Below are positions 51,209 through 60,474 of a stretch of DNA of 64,000 nucleotides, piece by piece. The translations under genes and the position numbers were made by a program. The first letter of the stretch is position 1; each line of letters begins with the position of its first letter. The notes under the pieces were generated by a model. The model saw only the letters and a program-made list of their open reading frames with translations. It was not told the DNA's origin and searched no databases. The stretch is from Candidatus Bathyarchaeota archaeon (GTDB lineage Archaea > Thermoproteota > Bathyarchaeia > 40CM-2-53-6): NCBI GenBank assembly GCA_005888755.1, contig VBBQ01000026.1, positions 43,746-107,745 of the forward strand, in the 5' to 3' direction.

Positions 51209-53074
51209 CTAAGCGAGCTTGTCTAGCGTCTTCTCGACTTCTGACTCAGCGTTGTCCGCTCTGATGAAGATAGGCACGTTCTCCATACCGGTGGCGATGA
51301 AACTGGACAGAAGCCATTCACCCGGCGCGAACTCAAGAGTCTTCTCGAGAATCTGCTTGTCAATGGTGAAAGTATCACTAACGACCGTCCGATCGTACGG
51401 TCTGGGCAGAGTACCAACAAAATACGTATGCAACTGCTGGAGCGCGTTCGTATTCAGATAAGCGATTCTCTGGGTCGCGAGACAACCACCAAGACCATAC
51501 TTTCTGCCCTGACGCAACAATGTTTCAACGGTCCTAGAACAGTCTTTGTCGATTCCCCCAGAGCCGGAAAGGTCAGGAACGAATTCTTGAGCCTCGTCGA
51601 AGACGAACAAAACATACGGTTTGACCTTGAATGATCTTTTCCGCCGCTGGAGAAACTCTCGGGCGAGATGAATGACGAGTTCCTTGATGGCGACAGGCTC
51701 GGAGATAGATATGCACGTGAGCCGAGACTCTTTCTCCACAAGATCCCGAATCCCCTCAATATCGAGCCCGCCCGCGGTCTTCTTCTCCTTGTCGGCTCGT
51801 TTGATATTCTCCGTGAGCGCGAGACGAGACGTGGCCCATGAGTACACGCCACTGCGGTCTGATATGCTAAACTCCTTGACCGCGCTCTGACCGGCCTGGT
51901 CAAGTCCGATCAAGAACTCCTCGTTGACAAAGGTTGAATCGGTCTTCTCGTTTTCATGCTTGAAATCGCTGACAAACTGTCGAATCCGATCGAGCGCGTT
52001 AATGTAGTGTGGTTTCTCGAGATTGTCTCCCCGCATCTTGCCAAGCTCGTCTATTATGTCGCCGTAGGTGGGAATTTTGGATTCTGGCTTGAGATAGTAG
52101 CTGATTTTTTTCTGGCTGAAGATTCTCGCGAAGACCTTCCGAACTCTATCATCATTCTCGTATTCTCGAGGTTTGACCACGCTCACGTAGAACTGGTCTG
52201 CTGAGAAGACTGGATTCTCGAGTATTATCTTTGAGGGGATCTTCTCGTCGGCGAACAGGTCCATGAGGAGGAATGGATATTCGCTCGAAATATCGAAGAC
52301 GACAACCTTGATCTCTGGAGCGTGAAGGAGAATTCGTCTCAACGTGTTTGCAAGCAGGTTTGATTTTCCGGCACCAGTGAAGGCGAAGATGCCAAAGTGG
52401 TACCGAACCATGGACTCGAAGTCAAGATAGATCGGGATCTTTTCTTCCATGGACTCGAACATCTGGATTGTTCCGATTCGTGGGTCCCTGTACGCATCGC
52501 TCGTCGTCGTCTTTGCCTTGTAGCCGATCTTGTCGAGGATTCGCTTGTTGTACATGTGACTGATCATGTCCCGGTTCAGAATGTTGGCTTCTGCCGCAAT
52601 TACCGGATAGGAGAATCCTTTCTCGTACTTCGGCTCTCCATCACCGTCGATGAGCAGATCATAGTTGATTGGTAGAGCGCTGATCTGCACCATCATTGTT
52701 GACTTGTCGCTTGTATCCCAGTCGCGGACGGATTGCTGGATGATCTCGAACTGCATGGGATAGTAGCTGTGCTCGGAGAGTCCTTTGAGCCCGTAGTGCT
52801 CTGGCCAGACCCGGCTTATGACCATCAGGGAATATCGTTGTTGTTTCTGGGTCGACTTGAAGTTGCGCACTGCAACAAGCATTCCCTCCTCGATGAGACT
52901 CATGATGTCTTTGTGATACTCGACCTTGATTCGGCAGTCGTAGCGTGATGAGGTGCCGGTGAGCTCGTGGGTGGCCGCAGGCATGTAGGCCGGTGTTACC
53001 TGGCTTAGGCGGGCCTTGAAGCGTCCGTCGAAATCGGTGAAATATCTAGAAGCTGTCTCTTCGACTACTTTCAA
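51209..53074 (-). CDS. herA: HerA-type DNA translocase ATPase
   Basis: The 621-residue FtsK/HerA-family protein has an N-terminal barrel-like domain, Walker A in FAFTGAGKSNLLANTL (about 230), Walker B VLFVFDEAQEFVPD (about 495) and the sensor-like GGCLATQRIAYLNTNALQQL. HerA hexamers drive DNA through the partner nuclease NurA at broken ends. It is longer than usual (about 500). Its start overlaps the NurA stop by 29 nt, so the two are translated together. Mre11 and Rad50, often linked, are not in the window. Confidence 0.9.
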   Translation of the reverse strand: MKVVEETASRYFTDFDGRFKARLSQVTPAYMPAATHELTGTSSRYDCRIKVEYHKDIMSLIEEGMLVAVRNFKSTQKQQRYSLMVISRVWPEHYGLKGLSEHSYYPMQFEIIQQSVRDWDTSDKSTMMVQISALPINYDLLIDGDGEPKYEKGFSYPVIAAEANILNRDMISHMYNKRILDKIGYKAKTTTSDAYRDPRIGTIQMFESMEEKIPIYLDFESMVRYHFGIFAFTGAGKSNLLANTLRRILLHAPEIKVVVFDISSEYPFLLMDLFADEKIPSKIILENPVFSADQFYVSVVKPREYENDDRVRKVFARIFSQKKISYYLKPESKIPTYGDIIDELGKMRGDNLEKPHYINALDRIRQFVSDFKHENEKTDSTFVNEEFLIGLDQAGQSAVKEFSISDRSGVYSWATSRLALTENIKRADKEKKTAGGLDIEGIRDLVEKESRLTCISISEPVAIKELVIHLAREFLQRRKRSFKVKPYVLFVFDEAQEFVPDLSGSGGIDKDCSRTVETLLRQGRKYGLGGCLATQRIAYLNTNALQQLHTYFVGTLPRPYDRTVVSDTFTIDKQILEKTLEFAPGEWLLSSFIATGMENVPIFIRADNAESEVEKTLDKLA

Positions 53075-54965
53075 TCTCGCTCCTCCTCTCTCTGAACGTG
53101 CTCATGTAGAAGACGAATTGTCGGAGGCTTGGATTGTTCATAAGCCATTTGCCAGTTGTATCGATTATCCGCCTCATTTCCTCGTTGTGCCACTTGGCGA
53201 CCTTGTCAGCGATGAACAGTGGCTTGTTGTGGCCGAAAAGCTCGGGGATACTGTTACTCGTCATAGCGCAGAGGGTCTGCATGACAAGCTCCTGGATGGG
53301 ATTGGGAACTGTCTTGTCCCGGAAAACGATTGGCCTGACAGTTTCTTCGGCGTTGCCATAGGTGTGTTTGAACGCGAGCGTCGAGTCTGGACGATAATCG
53401 AACTCCGGATAGGATAGTCTGTCAAGGAGCAGCACATTGCTGCGGAGCTGGGGATCGATATCAGTCTGGGAGAGCTGGATGTAGGATTTCAGGAACAGCC
53501 TCTCTGGTGTTATCTTGTTCCGGATTGCACCGCTAACAAACCCTAGCTGTTTCTTGAAGTCGGGTACAATCATGAGGAAGGCGGAGTCGTATTCTAGTAG
53601 CGACCAAGGGACTTTCATGGATTCGTAGTTGAACACGCTTAGTGTCTGAAGCATCATCCGGTCCGTGTTGGGTATCCGGCTGAGATCTTGCTGGGTGATG
53701 TCCGAGGACCAGATCTTGTTGGAAGAGAGTACGGGCAGGACATGGTTCTTCAGGTCCCGGGCGGCCGTGTCCTTAGTCAGCCCAACTAGAAGTATTTGTT
53801 TGCGCCAGCATTCCTCGACAAGGAGGTTGAGGGCGAAGAGGGTGAGGAACGCCAGATCCTGCGTCGTAAGCCAGTGCCAGTCATTGTTCTTCCACACTCT
53901 CATAGGGTTCTGTTTCGGTTTCTCCTCGAACATTCGACGTCCGATTGTGTCGATGAGAGTCTTGATCCGGGTCCACGTCCCGATGTATCGCTCTTTCAGC
54001 CCATAGGTTCCGAGAAGGTCTTCCAGGAAGCCATCAAGTTTTGACTTGCGAAGTACTCGTTCTACTCGTCTTCGCCTGTCCGGTTCGCTGATTCTGAGAA
54101 GCGTGCACAGCGAATCGAGGCTCTGTGGTCCATGACGCTCAAGTGCTAGCCAGCATCTGTAGCGTAGGTAGTCGCCCCGGGGAGCCGGGAGGTCAAGGCT
54201 TGGATTGTCGATATGGTGGCGCCCATATGCCAAGTCATTGACATCGATTGGAACCCCCTCGACATCGAGCCCATAGAGGGAACCATTGGTCTTCCAGAGC
54301 TTCCACTTTGACGTGTCATAGATGAGACTGGCGAGACTTGTCGCTAGACTTCTGTCCAAGAAGATGATTCTTGGCCCATCAGGTTCTGATGCTAGTTTGT
54401 AGGCGAGGTAGTATTCGGAAAATGTCATGATCCACATTGGGATCGTGGAGTTGTTCGCGATTGCCTCATCCGTTAACGGCTTTGCGAGGGACATCTCGGT
54501 GCTCTCGCCGGGATGAAGGAAGCTCTGGTCTATCTCCGGAACCTCATTCACATAGACTGGGACACAGCTAGACAATGCCCGTCCACTTTTGAGAAACTGC
54601 CCTTCATAATCGACTGATGGGGGGTGGGTCGGTGAGAATGTGATTGTTCCACGTGAGGCATAGGATCCGCCTAGGAAGACCACCAGGTCGAAGAGGGGAC
54701 GGGAATATTCTGTTCCGTCTACTGCTGCGAAGGAAACGGTCTCTGATCCGAAGAATTTCCTAGCGGTTTCGTATGCTGAGGCGTGATTGAAATCGGATCT
54801 GATGATGTTGTGGAAAAGTCGTTCGTACAAGCCTTCGACGGCCTCGAACCGGGTCCTGTAGCCTTCTATCTGATCAAGCGCACCGTTTTGAAGTAGTGTG
54901 CCCGCCCTTTCAATTTGAGAGCTTAACGATGAGCTTGAAGGGGCTTCTTTCTCGATGCTGAACAA
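53046..54965 (-). CDS. nurA: NurA-type nuclease, extended
   Basis: The N-terminal half has the NurA active-site elements SFAAVDGTEYSRPLFDLVVF (first Asp, about 78) and PRIIFLDRSLATSLASLIYD (second Asp, about 202). The protein is 639 residues, about 300 more than a standard NurA. A C-terminal part (VPWSLLEYDSAFLMIVPDFK, FYMSTFRERRSEIE) carries the last conserved Asp/His region. NurA degrades DNA ends when driven by HerA. It is first in the two-gene operon and divergent from the membrane gene at 55052. Confidence 0.85.
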   Translation of the reverse strand: MFSIEKEAPSSSSLSSQIERAGTLLQNGALDQIEGYRTRFEAVEGLYERLFHNIIRSDFNHASAYETARKFFGSETVSFAAVDGTEYSRPLFDLVVFLGGSYASRGTITFSPTHPPSVDYEGQFLKSGRALSSCVPVYVNEVPEIDQSFLHPGESTEMSLAKPLTDEAIANNSTIPMWIMTFSEYYLAYKLASEPDGPRIIFLDRSLATSLASLIYDTSKWKLWKTNGSLYGLDVEGVPIDVNDLAYGRHHIDNPSLDLPAPRGDYLRYRCWLALERHGPQSLDSLCTLLRISEPDRRRRVERVLRKSKLDGFLEDLLGTYGLKERYIGTWTRIKTLIDTIGRRMFEEKPKQNPMRVWKNNDWHWLTTQDLAFLTLFALNLLVEECWRKQILLVGLTKDTAARDLKNHVLPVLSSNKIWSSDITQQDLSRIPNTDRMMLQTLSVFNYESMKVPWSLLEYDSAFLMIVPDFKKQLGFVSGAIRNKITPERLFLKSYIQLSQTDIDPQLRSNVLLLDRLSYPEFDYRPDSTLAFKHTYGNAEETVRPIVFRDKTVPNPIQELVMQTLCAMTSNSIPELFGHNKPLFIADKVAKWHNEEMRRIIDTTGKWLMNNPSLRQFVFYMSTFRERRSEIESSRRDSF

Positions 54966-55051
54966 GTTGCAATTGAGCCAGGACTGGTAGGGTATAAAGA
55001 TGGGACACCTGAGCGTAAGTTATTTTTCCCCAGCTTGAATGCGAAAGGCGA

Positions 55052-55333
55052 ATGAACCCGACAAGATCGACCATGATTAGGAGAACCCGACGTGTCGATA
55101 CAACTCTCCTTATCGCCTTTGCACAGTTTGTGATTATTGTTCTCCTGTTATCAGGCATCTCAGCCGAGTACCAGTCTAACAGGAATATGCAGGACTGGAT
55201 TGCCCAGAACGCTTGGCCGGTAGGTTATCTCTTGAATGGATATCTAGCGTCGACGCTGGTCGGTGTTGCGATCGGTGGAGCATTTCTTCTCCTCCAGAAA
55301 TGGAGGAGTACTGAAGACGTTGGGAAAGAATGA
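55052..55333 (+). CDS. Small two-helix membrane protein
   Basis: The 93-residue protein has helices LLIAFAQFVIIVLLLSGI (about 20-38) and GYLASTLVGVAIGGAFLLLQ (about 62-81), joined by a polar loop. The basic N-terminus (RSTMIRRTRRVD) should be inside. It is divergent from NurA and convergent with uS7. Function unknown. Confidence 0.5.
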   Translation: MNPTRSTMIRRTRRVDTTLLIAFAQFVIIVLLLSGISAEYQSNRNMQDWIAQNAWPVGYLLNGYLASTLVGVAIGGAFLLLQKWRSTEDVGKE

Positions 55334-55340
55334 GATCTGA

Positions 55341-55928
55341 TTAGCGAGACGATAACGCGATTCTCTCTATTTCGTCCCGCTTCCGGACAGAAGCGCTCTT
55401 AGGATCCCTCGCGGCTGCAAGTATGAGCTCGTCGGCGAGACATTCGTCAACGCTTCGAGGATTGTTGTGTGAGGCATCTCTTGCACCCCTGGTGATATGT
55501 CTTAGCGCTATGTCGACTCTTCTCTGAGGCGCTATGTCAATGGATATCGGATAAACAATGCCACCGTAGGCGATTCTAGTCACGTCCTCAGCGGGCGCCG
55601 CATTCTGTATAGCGCGCACGAGGATCTCGATCGGATTCTTGTGGGTCTTGATGCTGATCAGATCGAAAGCGTTGCGCACGATGCTGATTGCCCGAGCCTT
55701 TCGGCCGCCAGCAATACCTGGCCGCATCATATCGTCAATTAGTCTCTCCACGACGTTGATAGTGGACTTTCGGAACCGCTGGTGTTCGTGTCGACCGCTG
55801 GTGTGAGGAAGGAGAATGGGGCGAGCTGAGATGTACCGTTTTAGTCCCGGATCCTCGGCTTCGATGCCCGCAGTGGGCCACATGCCGAAGACCTTGACTT
55901 CGGGGATTTTCTTGAGTTCTTTGCTCAT
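55341..55928 (-). CDS. rps7: Ribosomal protein uS7 (archaeal type)
   Basis: The 195-residue protein contains RPILLPHTSGRHEHQRFRKS, VVERLIDDMMRPGIAGGRKA, AAPAEDVTRIAYGGIVYPIS and RRVDIALRHITRGARDASHN, all signature blocks of archaeal/eukaryotic uS7 in the 30S head. It stands alone here; uS12 and EF-2, its common neighbours, are not adjacent in this window. Confidence 0.97.
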   Translation of the reverse strand: MSKELKKIPEVKVFGMWPTAGIEAEDPGLKRYISARPILLPHTSGRHEHQRFRKSTINVVERLIDDMMRPGIAGGRKARAISIVRNAFDLISIKTHKNPIEILVRAIQNAAPAEDVTRIAYGGIVYPISIDIAPQRRVDIALRHITRGARDASHNNPRSVDECLADELILAAARDPKSASVRKRDEIERIALSSR

Positions 55929-56096
55929 ACCTATCCTTCAGTTCACTAGCGGAGTTTGGGCTCCATTACGGCGTTTTAAACGTTCCCGGAAGAAGAGCTT
56001 TCCTGGCGGGAAGTGTTGGTTTCTAAGGAGTCGACTCTCGATAAGACGCGACTACGAGGTTCAACCCTTATATTCGGATGGAATTGGGTTTGGCCA

Positions 56097-56336
56097 ATGC
56101 CAAAATTCATCGACAGTCATCCGATGGGATCCTTGACCGCTGAACAGCTAAAACAACTCCAGAACGCCCCGAAAGACAAGTTTGGCGTGACCCACCATGA
56201 CATACTCTATAACAAGAAGGAGGACAGAGTATACTGTGTCCTCGACGCGCCGAGCAAGGACGCAGTTGCGAACCATCACAAGGATGCTGGTCTCAAGGTA
56301 GAGTGGATTCACGAAGTCGAATCCACAAAACGCTAG
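56097..56336 (+). CDS. DUF4242 small ferredoxin-like-fold protein
   Basis: The product is about 79 residues from ATG 56097: PKFIDSHPMGSLTAEQLKQL, FGVTHHDILYNKKEDRVYCV and LDAPSKDAVANHHKDAGLKV. This is the DUF4242 layout with His and Cys positions able to bind nickel, as reported for a Streptomyces homologue. The frame opens earlier (56013), but that part lacks family similarity. The biological role is unknown. Confidence 0.8.
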   Translation: MPKFIDSHPMGSLTAEQLKQLQNAPKDKFGVTHHDILYNKKEDRVYCVLDAPSKDAVANHHKDAGLKVEWIHEVESTKR

Positions 56337-56438
56337 CCCAAGTAATCTAAAGCGGAAACCGCGAATCTCCCTGTCCCATAATTTTCTCGTATGCTACTCT
56401 TGGAGACCTCTCTTCGAAAAAGACTGATAGACTAGGCT

Positions 56439-58424
56439 GTGCTTGGATCTACCGTTCTGGCTTTGACAGTTACTGAAACCCTAGTTAGGCCCTCTTCGAG
56501 ACCTCATTTCCCTATCGAGTCGCTTCTTTCCGCCCGTTTACTGCTTGCTCCGAGGATTGTGGGGGACAGAGTTTTCTTTCTGTCCGATTTTAGCGGAGTT
56601 CTCAGCCTCTATTCCATGAACAAGAACGGAGGCATTCCTCGACCACTTCTCCCCGGCGGCCAGGCACTGGTGAATCCGCATTTGATGGATGGACGCAACT
56701 TCTACGTGCTTCCGAAGCTGGAAAAAGTCTTGGTCATGATGGACAAACTCGGCAATGAGAATTATCAACCGATATTCGTGCCGATAGAAGGCGGGATTCC
56801 GGAACGCTCCCTCGGTGAGAAATACGAGGGGGAGAAGCTCGCTTGCGTTGAGTGCGATAATGATAGTAATATTGCATATTTCGATAGAGATGATAGAAAG
56901 AATCCGGAAACTGAGTGTTTGCGTGTCAACCTGGAAACGGGCAAGATAACCTCACTGGGCAAAAGCCTCTACGGTAACAGGTGCATAGGCGTCAACGCTG
57001 ATCATTCCAAGGTGATCCTCGCAGAGGGATACACGCCAGGTGACATCGTTCTATTTTATTGGGAGGAGGGAATGAAGGAGAGAAAACTACTCTACGGTAC
57101 CCCTCTGTTTGAGAGGGGCGGCAGGACGGTTCCACCGTCCGGAATCGACTGGTGCAACTTCACAAATGAAGACAAGGGACTGCTTTTCGTGTCAAGCATC
57201 TTTCATGATGACGGAGGCTTGACCTTTCTCGGATTTGACAATCCTTCCAAACCTGTCGATGTCAAGATTCGCGGGCTCAAGCACTCGGGCGTTGGAGAGC
57301 TCGTCGCGTCCAAGAAGGTCGATGGCAACCTCTTCGTTCTGATCTACAATATAGACGGTGCTTCATGGGTCTACGAGGGGACATTCAACGCCGGGAGTTC
57401 GCCATCGTTTACGACCACTAGGACGCTTTGTGGCCTCGGAGCCCTATCAGATGGGGTAATTCAAGGACTTGACTGGCAGGTGATCAAGGTTCCGTCTGCA
57501 ACGATCGAGTACGTTTTATCGTTCACAAAGGCGAACGTCCCTTCCCAGCTATATCTCTACCCGCCTAGCGAGAACGGGCCAGCAACTCAACTCTCAGACG
57601 AGAGAGTGCTGGGTATTCCCTCGTCTTATCTTTCAGCTGGAGAAGATGCTAGTTACACCACTTGGGATGGACTAAGGGTTTCGGCTCGACTCTATCTCCC
57701 ATCACCCAAGCTGGGATACATGGGCCCGCGCGCGCTTGTTGAGTATGTTCACGGCGGGCCTCAGGGACAGGAGAGGCCGGATTTTACCTGGTTCTCAATG
57801 CCGCTGATACAGAACTTGACGCTGAACGGGTTCGCAGTCTTCGTCCCGAATGTCCGCGGGAGCACCGGGTATGGTATGAGGTACATGAAGCTGGTCGACA
57901 GGGACTGGGGTGGAAACGATGTCAAGGATCATCTTGAGGGCTTGAAGCACATCGAGAAGGATCCGAGGATCGATTCCAAACGCAGAGCCGTTGTCGGACG
58001 ATCCTATGGCGGCTTCATGACCCTGACACTGGCTTCACGGTTTCCGAATATGTGGAAGGCTGCTGTGGATATGTTCGGACCCTATGATCTGCCAAAATGG
58101 GCGTCGCGAACCCCGCCGTCTTGGATGCCATATATCCGACTCGCGATCGGGGACCCGGAGAAAGATCGTGAAATGCTATTGGAACACTCGCCCAAGACCT
58201 ACTTGGGAAATCTCACATCTCCATTGATGATAATCCAGGGAAAGAACGACCCAAGGGTCCCGGAGCCGGAGTCAGCTGAGATCGTGGCAGACCTTCGCAA
58301 ACGTGGTGTCCAAGTGGACTATCTTGTTTTCGAGGACGAAGGCCACGACGTGCTTCGATTCAAGAACAGAGTTACCTGTTATTCGAAAATAACCGAGTTC
58401 TTTCTCAAACATCTCGGCTCCTGA
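56439..58424 (+). CDS. Prolyl-oligopeptidase family (S9) peptidase
   Basis: The 661-residue protein has an N-terminal propeller (about 40-400) and a C-terminal alpha/beta-hydrolase domain. The nucleophile is in VVGRSYGGFMTLT (about 528), the acid in IQGKNDPRVPEPES (about 605) and the His in FEDEGHDVLRFKN (about 637). EYVHGGPQGQ supplies the oxyanion region. Such enzymes cut short peptides or remove acyl-amino acids in the cytoplasm. The start is GTG 56439. It is monocistronic. Confidence 0.93.
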   Translation: MLGSTVLALTVTETLVRPSSRPHFPIESLLSARLLLAPRIVGDRVFFLSDFSGVLSLYSMNKNGGIPRPLLPGGQALVNPHLMDGRNFYVLPKLEKVLVMMDKLGNENYQPIFVPIEGGIPERSLGEKYEGEKLACVECDNDSNIAYFDRDDRKNPETECLRVNLETGKITSLGKSLYGNRCIGVNADHSKVILAEGYTPGDIVLFYWEEGMKERKLLYGTPLFERGGRTVPPSGIDWCNFTNEDKGLLFVSSIFHDDGGLTFLGFDNPSKPVDVKIRGLKHSGVGELVASKKVDGNLFVLIYNIDGASWVYEGTFNAGSSPSFTTTRTLCGLGALSDGVIQGLDWQVIKVPSATIEYVLSFTKANVPSQLYLYPPSENGPATQLSDERVLGIPSSYLSAGEDASYTTWDGLRVSARLYLPSPKLGYMGPRALVEYVHGGPQGQERPDFTWFSMPLIQNLTLNGFAVFVPNVRGSTGYGMRYMKLVDRDWGGNDVKDHLEGLKHIEKDPRIDSKRRAVVGRSYGGFMTLTLASRFPNMWKAAVDMFGPYDLPKWASRTPPSWMPYIRLAIGDPEKDREMLLEHSPKTYLGNLTSPLMIIQGKNDPRVPEPESAEIVADLRKRGVQVDYLVFEDEGHDVLRFKNRVTCYSKITEFFLKHLGS

Positions 58425-58462
58425 GTCTGTGAGAGTGTCAGTCAGATAGAAAGAATGGGTTA

Positions 58463-58675
58463 CTATCTGGTCCCTACGGGCTTCTTTCCGCTTTGCGACT
58501 TCGGAGTTCTATCTTTTTCTCGCTCTCTGGATTTGAGTTCGGATTCTCTTTCTGTCTCTGCTTCTTTCTCTTCTTCGCGCTCCTCTATCTCTTCAGAGAC
58601 ATGTTCTTCCGATTCTTCATCGGTTTCTTCTTCCAGCTCCCGGTCTTCACTCATATCATCTTCTTCTGTGCTCAT
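58463..58675 (-). CDS. Possible highly acidic small protein
   Basis: The 70-residue frame reads MSTEEDDMSEDRELEEETDE and so on, Glu/Arg-rich throughout and ending in a Lys-rich tail. This could be a disordered protein. Such low-complexity sequence also opens a Ser-rich frame on the opposite strand, so coding status is doubtful. Strand choice rests on ATG and charge pattern only. Confidence 0.35.
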   Translation of the reverse strand: MSTEEDDMSEDRELEEETDEESEEHVSEEIEEREEEKEAETERESELKSREREKDRTPKSQSGKKPVGTR

Positions 58676-58815
58676 CGCTATCTACTCCTGAGCATCTCGC
58701 CCTCCATCTCAACTATGAATTAAGACTTGCAGGAATATGGGATCAGTCCTTCTGATAGTGGCTGGCCAGGATTAGTTCAGGATCTGACAGGACCCCAAAT
58801 CATTCTCGTCTCGGT

Positions 58816-59286
58816 CTAAGCCCAGAGCCACTTGAGATGCCCAAATCGATCAAAGTGGACCGCCCTTCTATCTCCATGAGGGAGCGCGATTGCAGCTACC
58901 GAGATACCTGCCACCGCGACCTGGATTCCCAGAAGTGCTACGAACGCTGTGTCACTAAGCAGATACATTCTGAAGGCGCCTTGCAAAGTTCCTGCAGGGG
59001 TGAAGGTCAAAGCATCTCCTGCCATTGCAACGAACTGAGCCAATGAGACAAGAAAGGCTCCTGCATATGCAGGCCGTGGCATCCCCCGGACCGCGATTGC
59101 GAGGACAACGTCGAGAGCCGCAAATACGGCGAGGCCGTAGGCGTGGCTCGGGGCTATCGCCCGAAGCCATCCATCAGTGGCCACTATCCAAGCGCCGACA
59201 AGACCTGATACGAATAGTGTCGGAGTGAGAACGGCTCGCGCAGCGTTGTGCCAGTATAGCCAACATTCCCCCAGTACGCTTCTCAT
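58816..59286 (-). CDS. Integral membrane hypothetical protein
   Basis: The 156-residue protein has four membrane helices (LTPTLFVSGLVGAWIVATDG, AVFAALDVVLAIAVRGM, AGAFLVSLAQFVAMAGDALT, FVALLGIQVAVAGISVAAIA). It uses GC-rich codons. No known family; it might be a small DoxX-like or hypothetical transporter subunit. Confidence 0.55.
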   Translation of the reverse strand: MRSVLGECWLYWHNAARAVLTPTLFVSGLVGAWIVATDGWLRAIAPSHAYGLAVFAALDVVLAIAVRGMPRPAYAGAFLVSLAQFVAMAGDALTFTPAGTLQGAFRMYLLSDTAFVALLGIQVAVAGISVAAIALPHGDRRAVHFDRFGHLKWLWA

Positions 59287-59512
59287 TACTCAGTCGACTC
59301 TCTCCCAGAACAAACGGCTACGTGGCATGACTAACAGGTTTGGATCCAAGAAAACCCGGGACTAGAATTGAATAGACCAATCCCGTAATTCTCCCATGAA
59401 ACGCGTTACAACCTTACACGCTCTCAATGCGCTCGACTCTAGCCATGGCGAGTAGGCCGCTCACGCACTCTTTGATGAGATTATAGCCGGGCGGCATACA
59501 GATGGGGGTGGT

Positions 59513-60457
59513 ATGCTAGCTGAGTCTCTCACGGGAAAACCTGCGCCGGAACTCTCGAATCTACGAGGATGGATCAACACTTCTCCCTTAACGATGGAAG
59601 GTCTGAAGGGAAAGGTGGTCCTCCTCGACTTCTGGACCTACAGCTGCGTGAATTGCGTTCGATCACTTCCTCACATGAAACTGCTCCACAAGGAATACGC
59701 AGGGGACGCGTTTGTTTTGATCGGGGTTCACACTCCCGAGTTCGAGTTCGAGAAACCACCGGAGAACGTGGCCAGTGCGGTGAAGAGATTTGGAATCGGA
59801 TACCCAGTCGCAATAGACAGTGAGAACACTACTTGGAAACTCTACGGAAATCAATACTGGCCGCGGCAGACCGTGGTTGATTCTAAGGGAACAGTTCGGT
59901 GGGAGCATGCGGGTGAAGGTGATTATGATAAGATGGAAGATAGGATTCGAGATCTCTTGAAAGAAGTTGGTAAGCAAGCAGAGAGCAAGGGGAATACACG
60001 AACTAATACGATCGAAAGGTTTGCGTTCTCGTCAAAGACGACTCCTGAGATATACCAGGTATGCGTGCCTAGAAGCTGTACTCGATACATCGACCCTCGG
60101 GAACACTCGCGAGACATCCCGTATCTGAACGGAGATTGGACGCAATATCCAGAATACGTCACGCACGTAACGCCCGAGTCCGGCTACATTCTCTTGAAGT
60201 ATGGTGCTAGGAACGCGAACGCCGTTCTTGGAGTGTCGGACATGAAAACGGTTAGAGTCGACGTGCAGCTTGACGGAAAGCCGATCGACAAGAGGCAGGC
60301 TGGGGCAGATGTCCAGTGGGACTCGAACGGGAGCTACCTCGTCGTTACTGAGAACCGGCTTTACGATATTGTTCGCTCCAAGACATTCGAAACCCACGAG
60401 CTCAAGCTATTAACAAGTGGTGAGGACCTGCGCATCTACACCTATACCTTCGGCTAG
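59513..60457 (+). CDS. DipZ-like thioredoxin-domain protein with C-terminal carbohydrate-binding-like domain
   Basis: The 314-residue protein has a TlpA/DipZ-type thioredoxin domain (about 10-150). Its active site is WTYSCVNCVRSLPHMK (Cys45, Cys48) and it has the FGIGYPVAIDSENTTWKLYG block typical of DipZ. The C-terminal half (about 190-314) is the beta-rich domain seen after thioredoxin in DipZ (YGARNANAVLGV, VRVDVQLDGKPI). The DipZ membrane CcdA part is missing and no signal peptide is seen, so it probably acts in the cytoplasm or with a separate partner. Confidence 0.88.
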   Translation: MLAESLTGKPAPELSNLRGWINTSPLTMEGLKGKVVLLDFWTYSCVNCVRSLPHMKLLHKEYAGDAFVLIGVHTPEFEFEKPPENVASAVKRFGIGYPVAIDSENTTWKLYGNQYWPRQTVVDSKGTVRWEHAGEGDYDKMEDRIRDLLKEVGKQAESKGNTRTNTIERFAFSSKTTPEIYQVCVPRSCTRYIDPREHSRDIPYLNGDWTQYPEYVTHVTPESGYILLKYGARNANAVLGVSDMKTVRVDVQLDGKPIDKRQAGADVQWDSNGSYLVVTENRLYDIVRSKTFETHELKLLTSGEDLRIYTYTFG

Positions 60458-60474
60458 TATGTCACCAAAGCCTG

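Noticed and set aside
58455-58691. Ser-rich 78-aa plus-strand frame
   Set aside because: Mirror of the Glu/Arg-rich minus frame; low complexity with no start signal.
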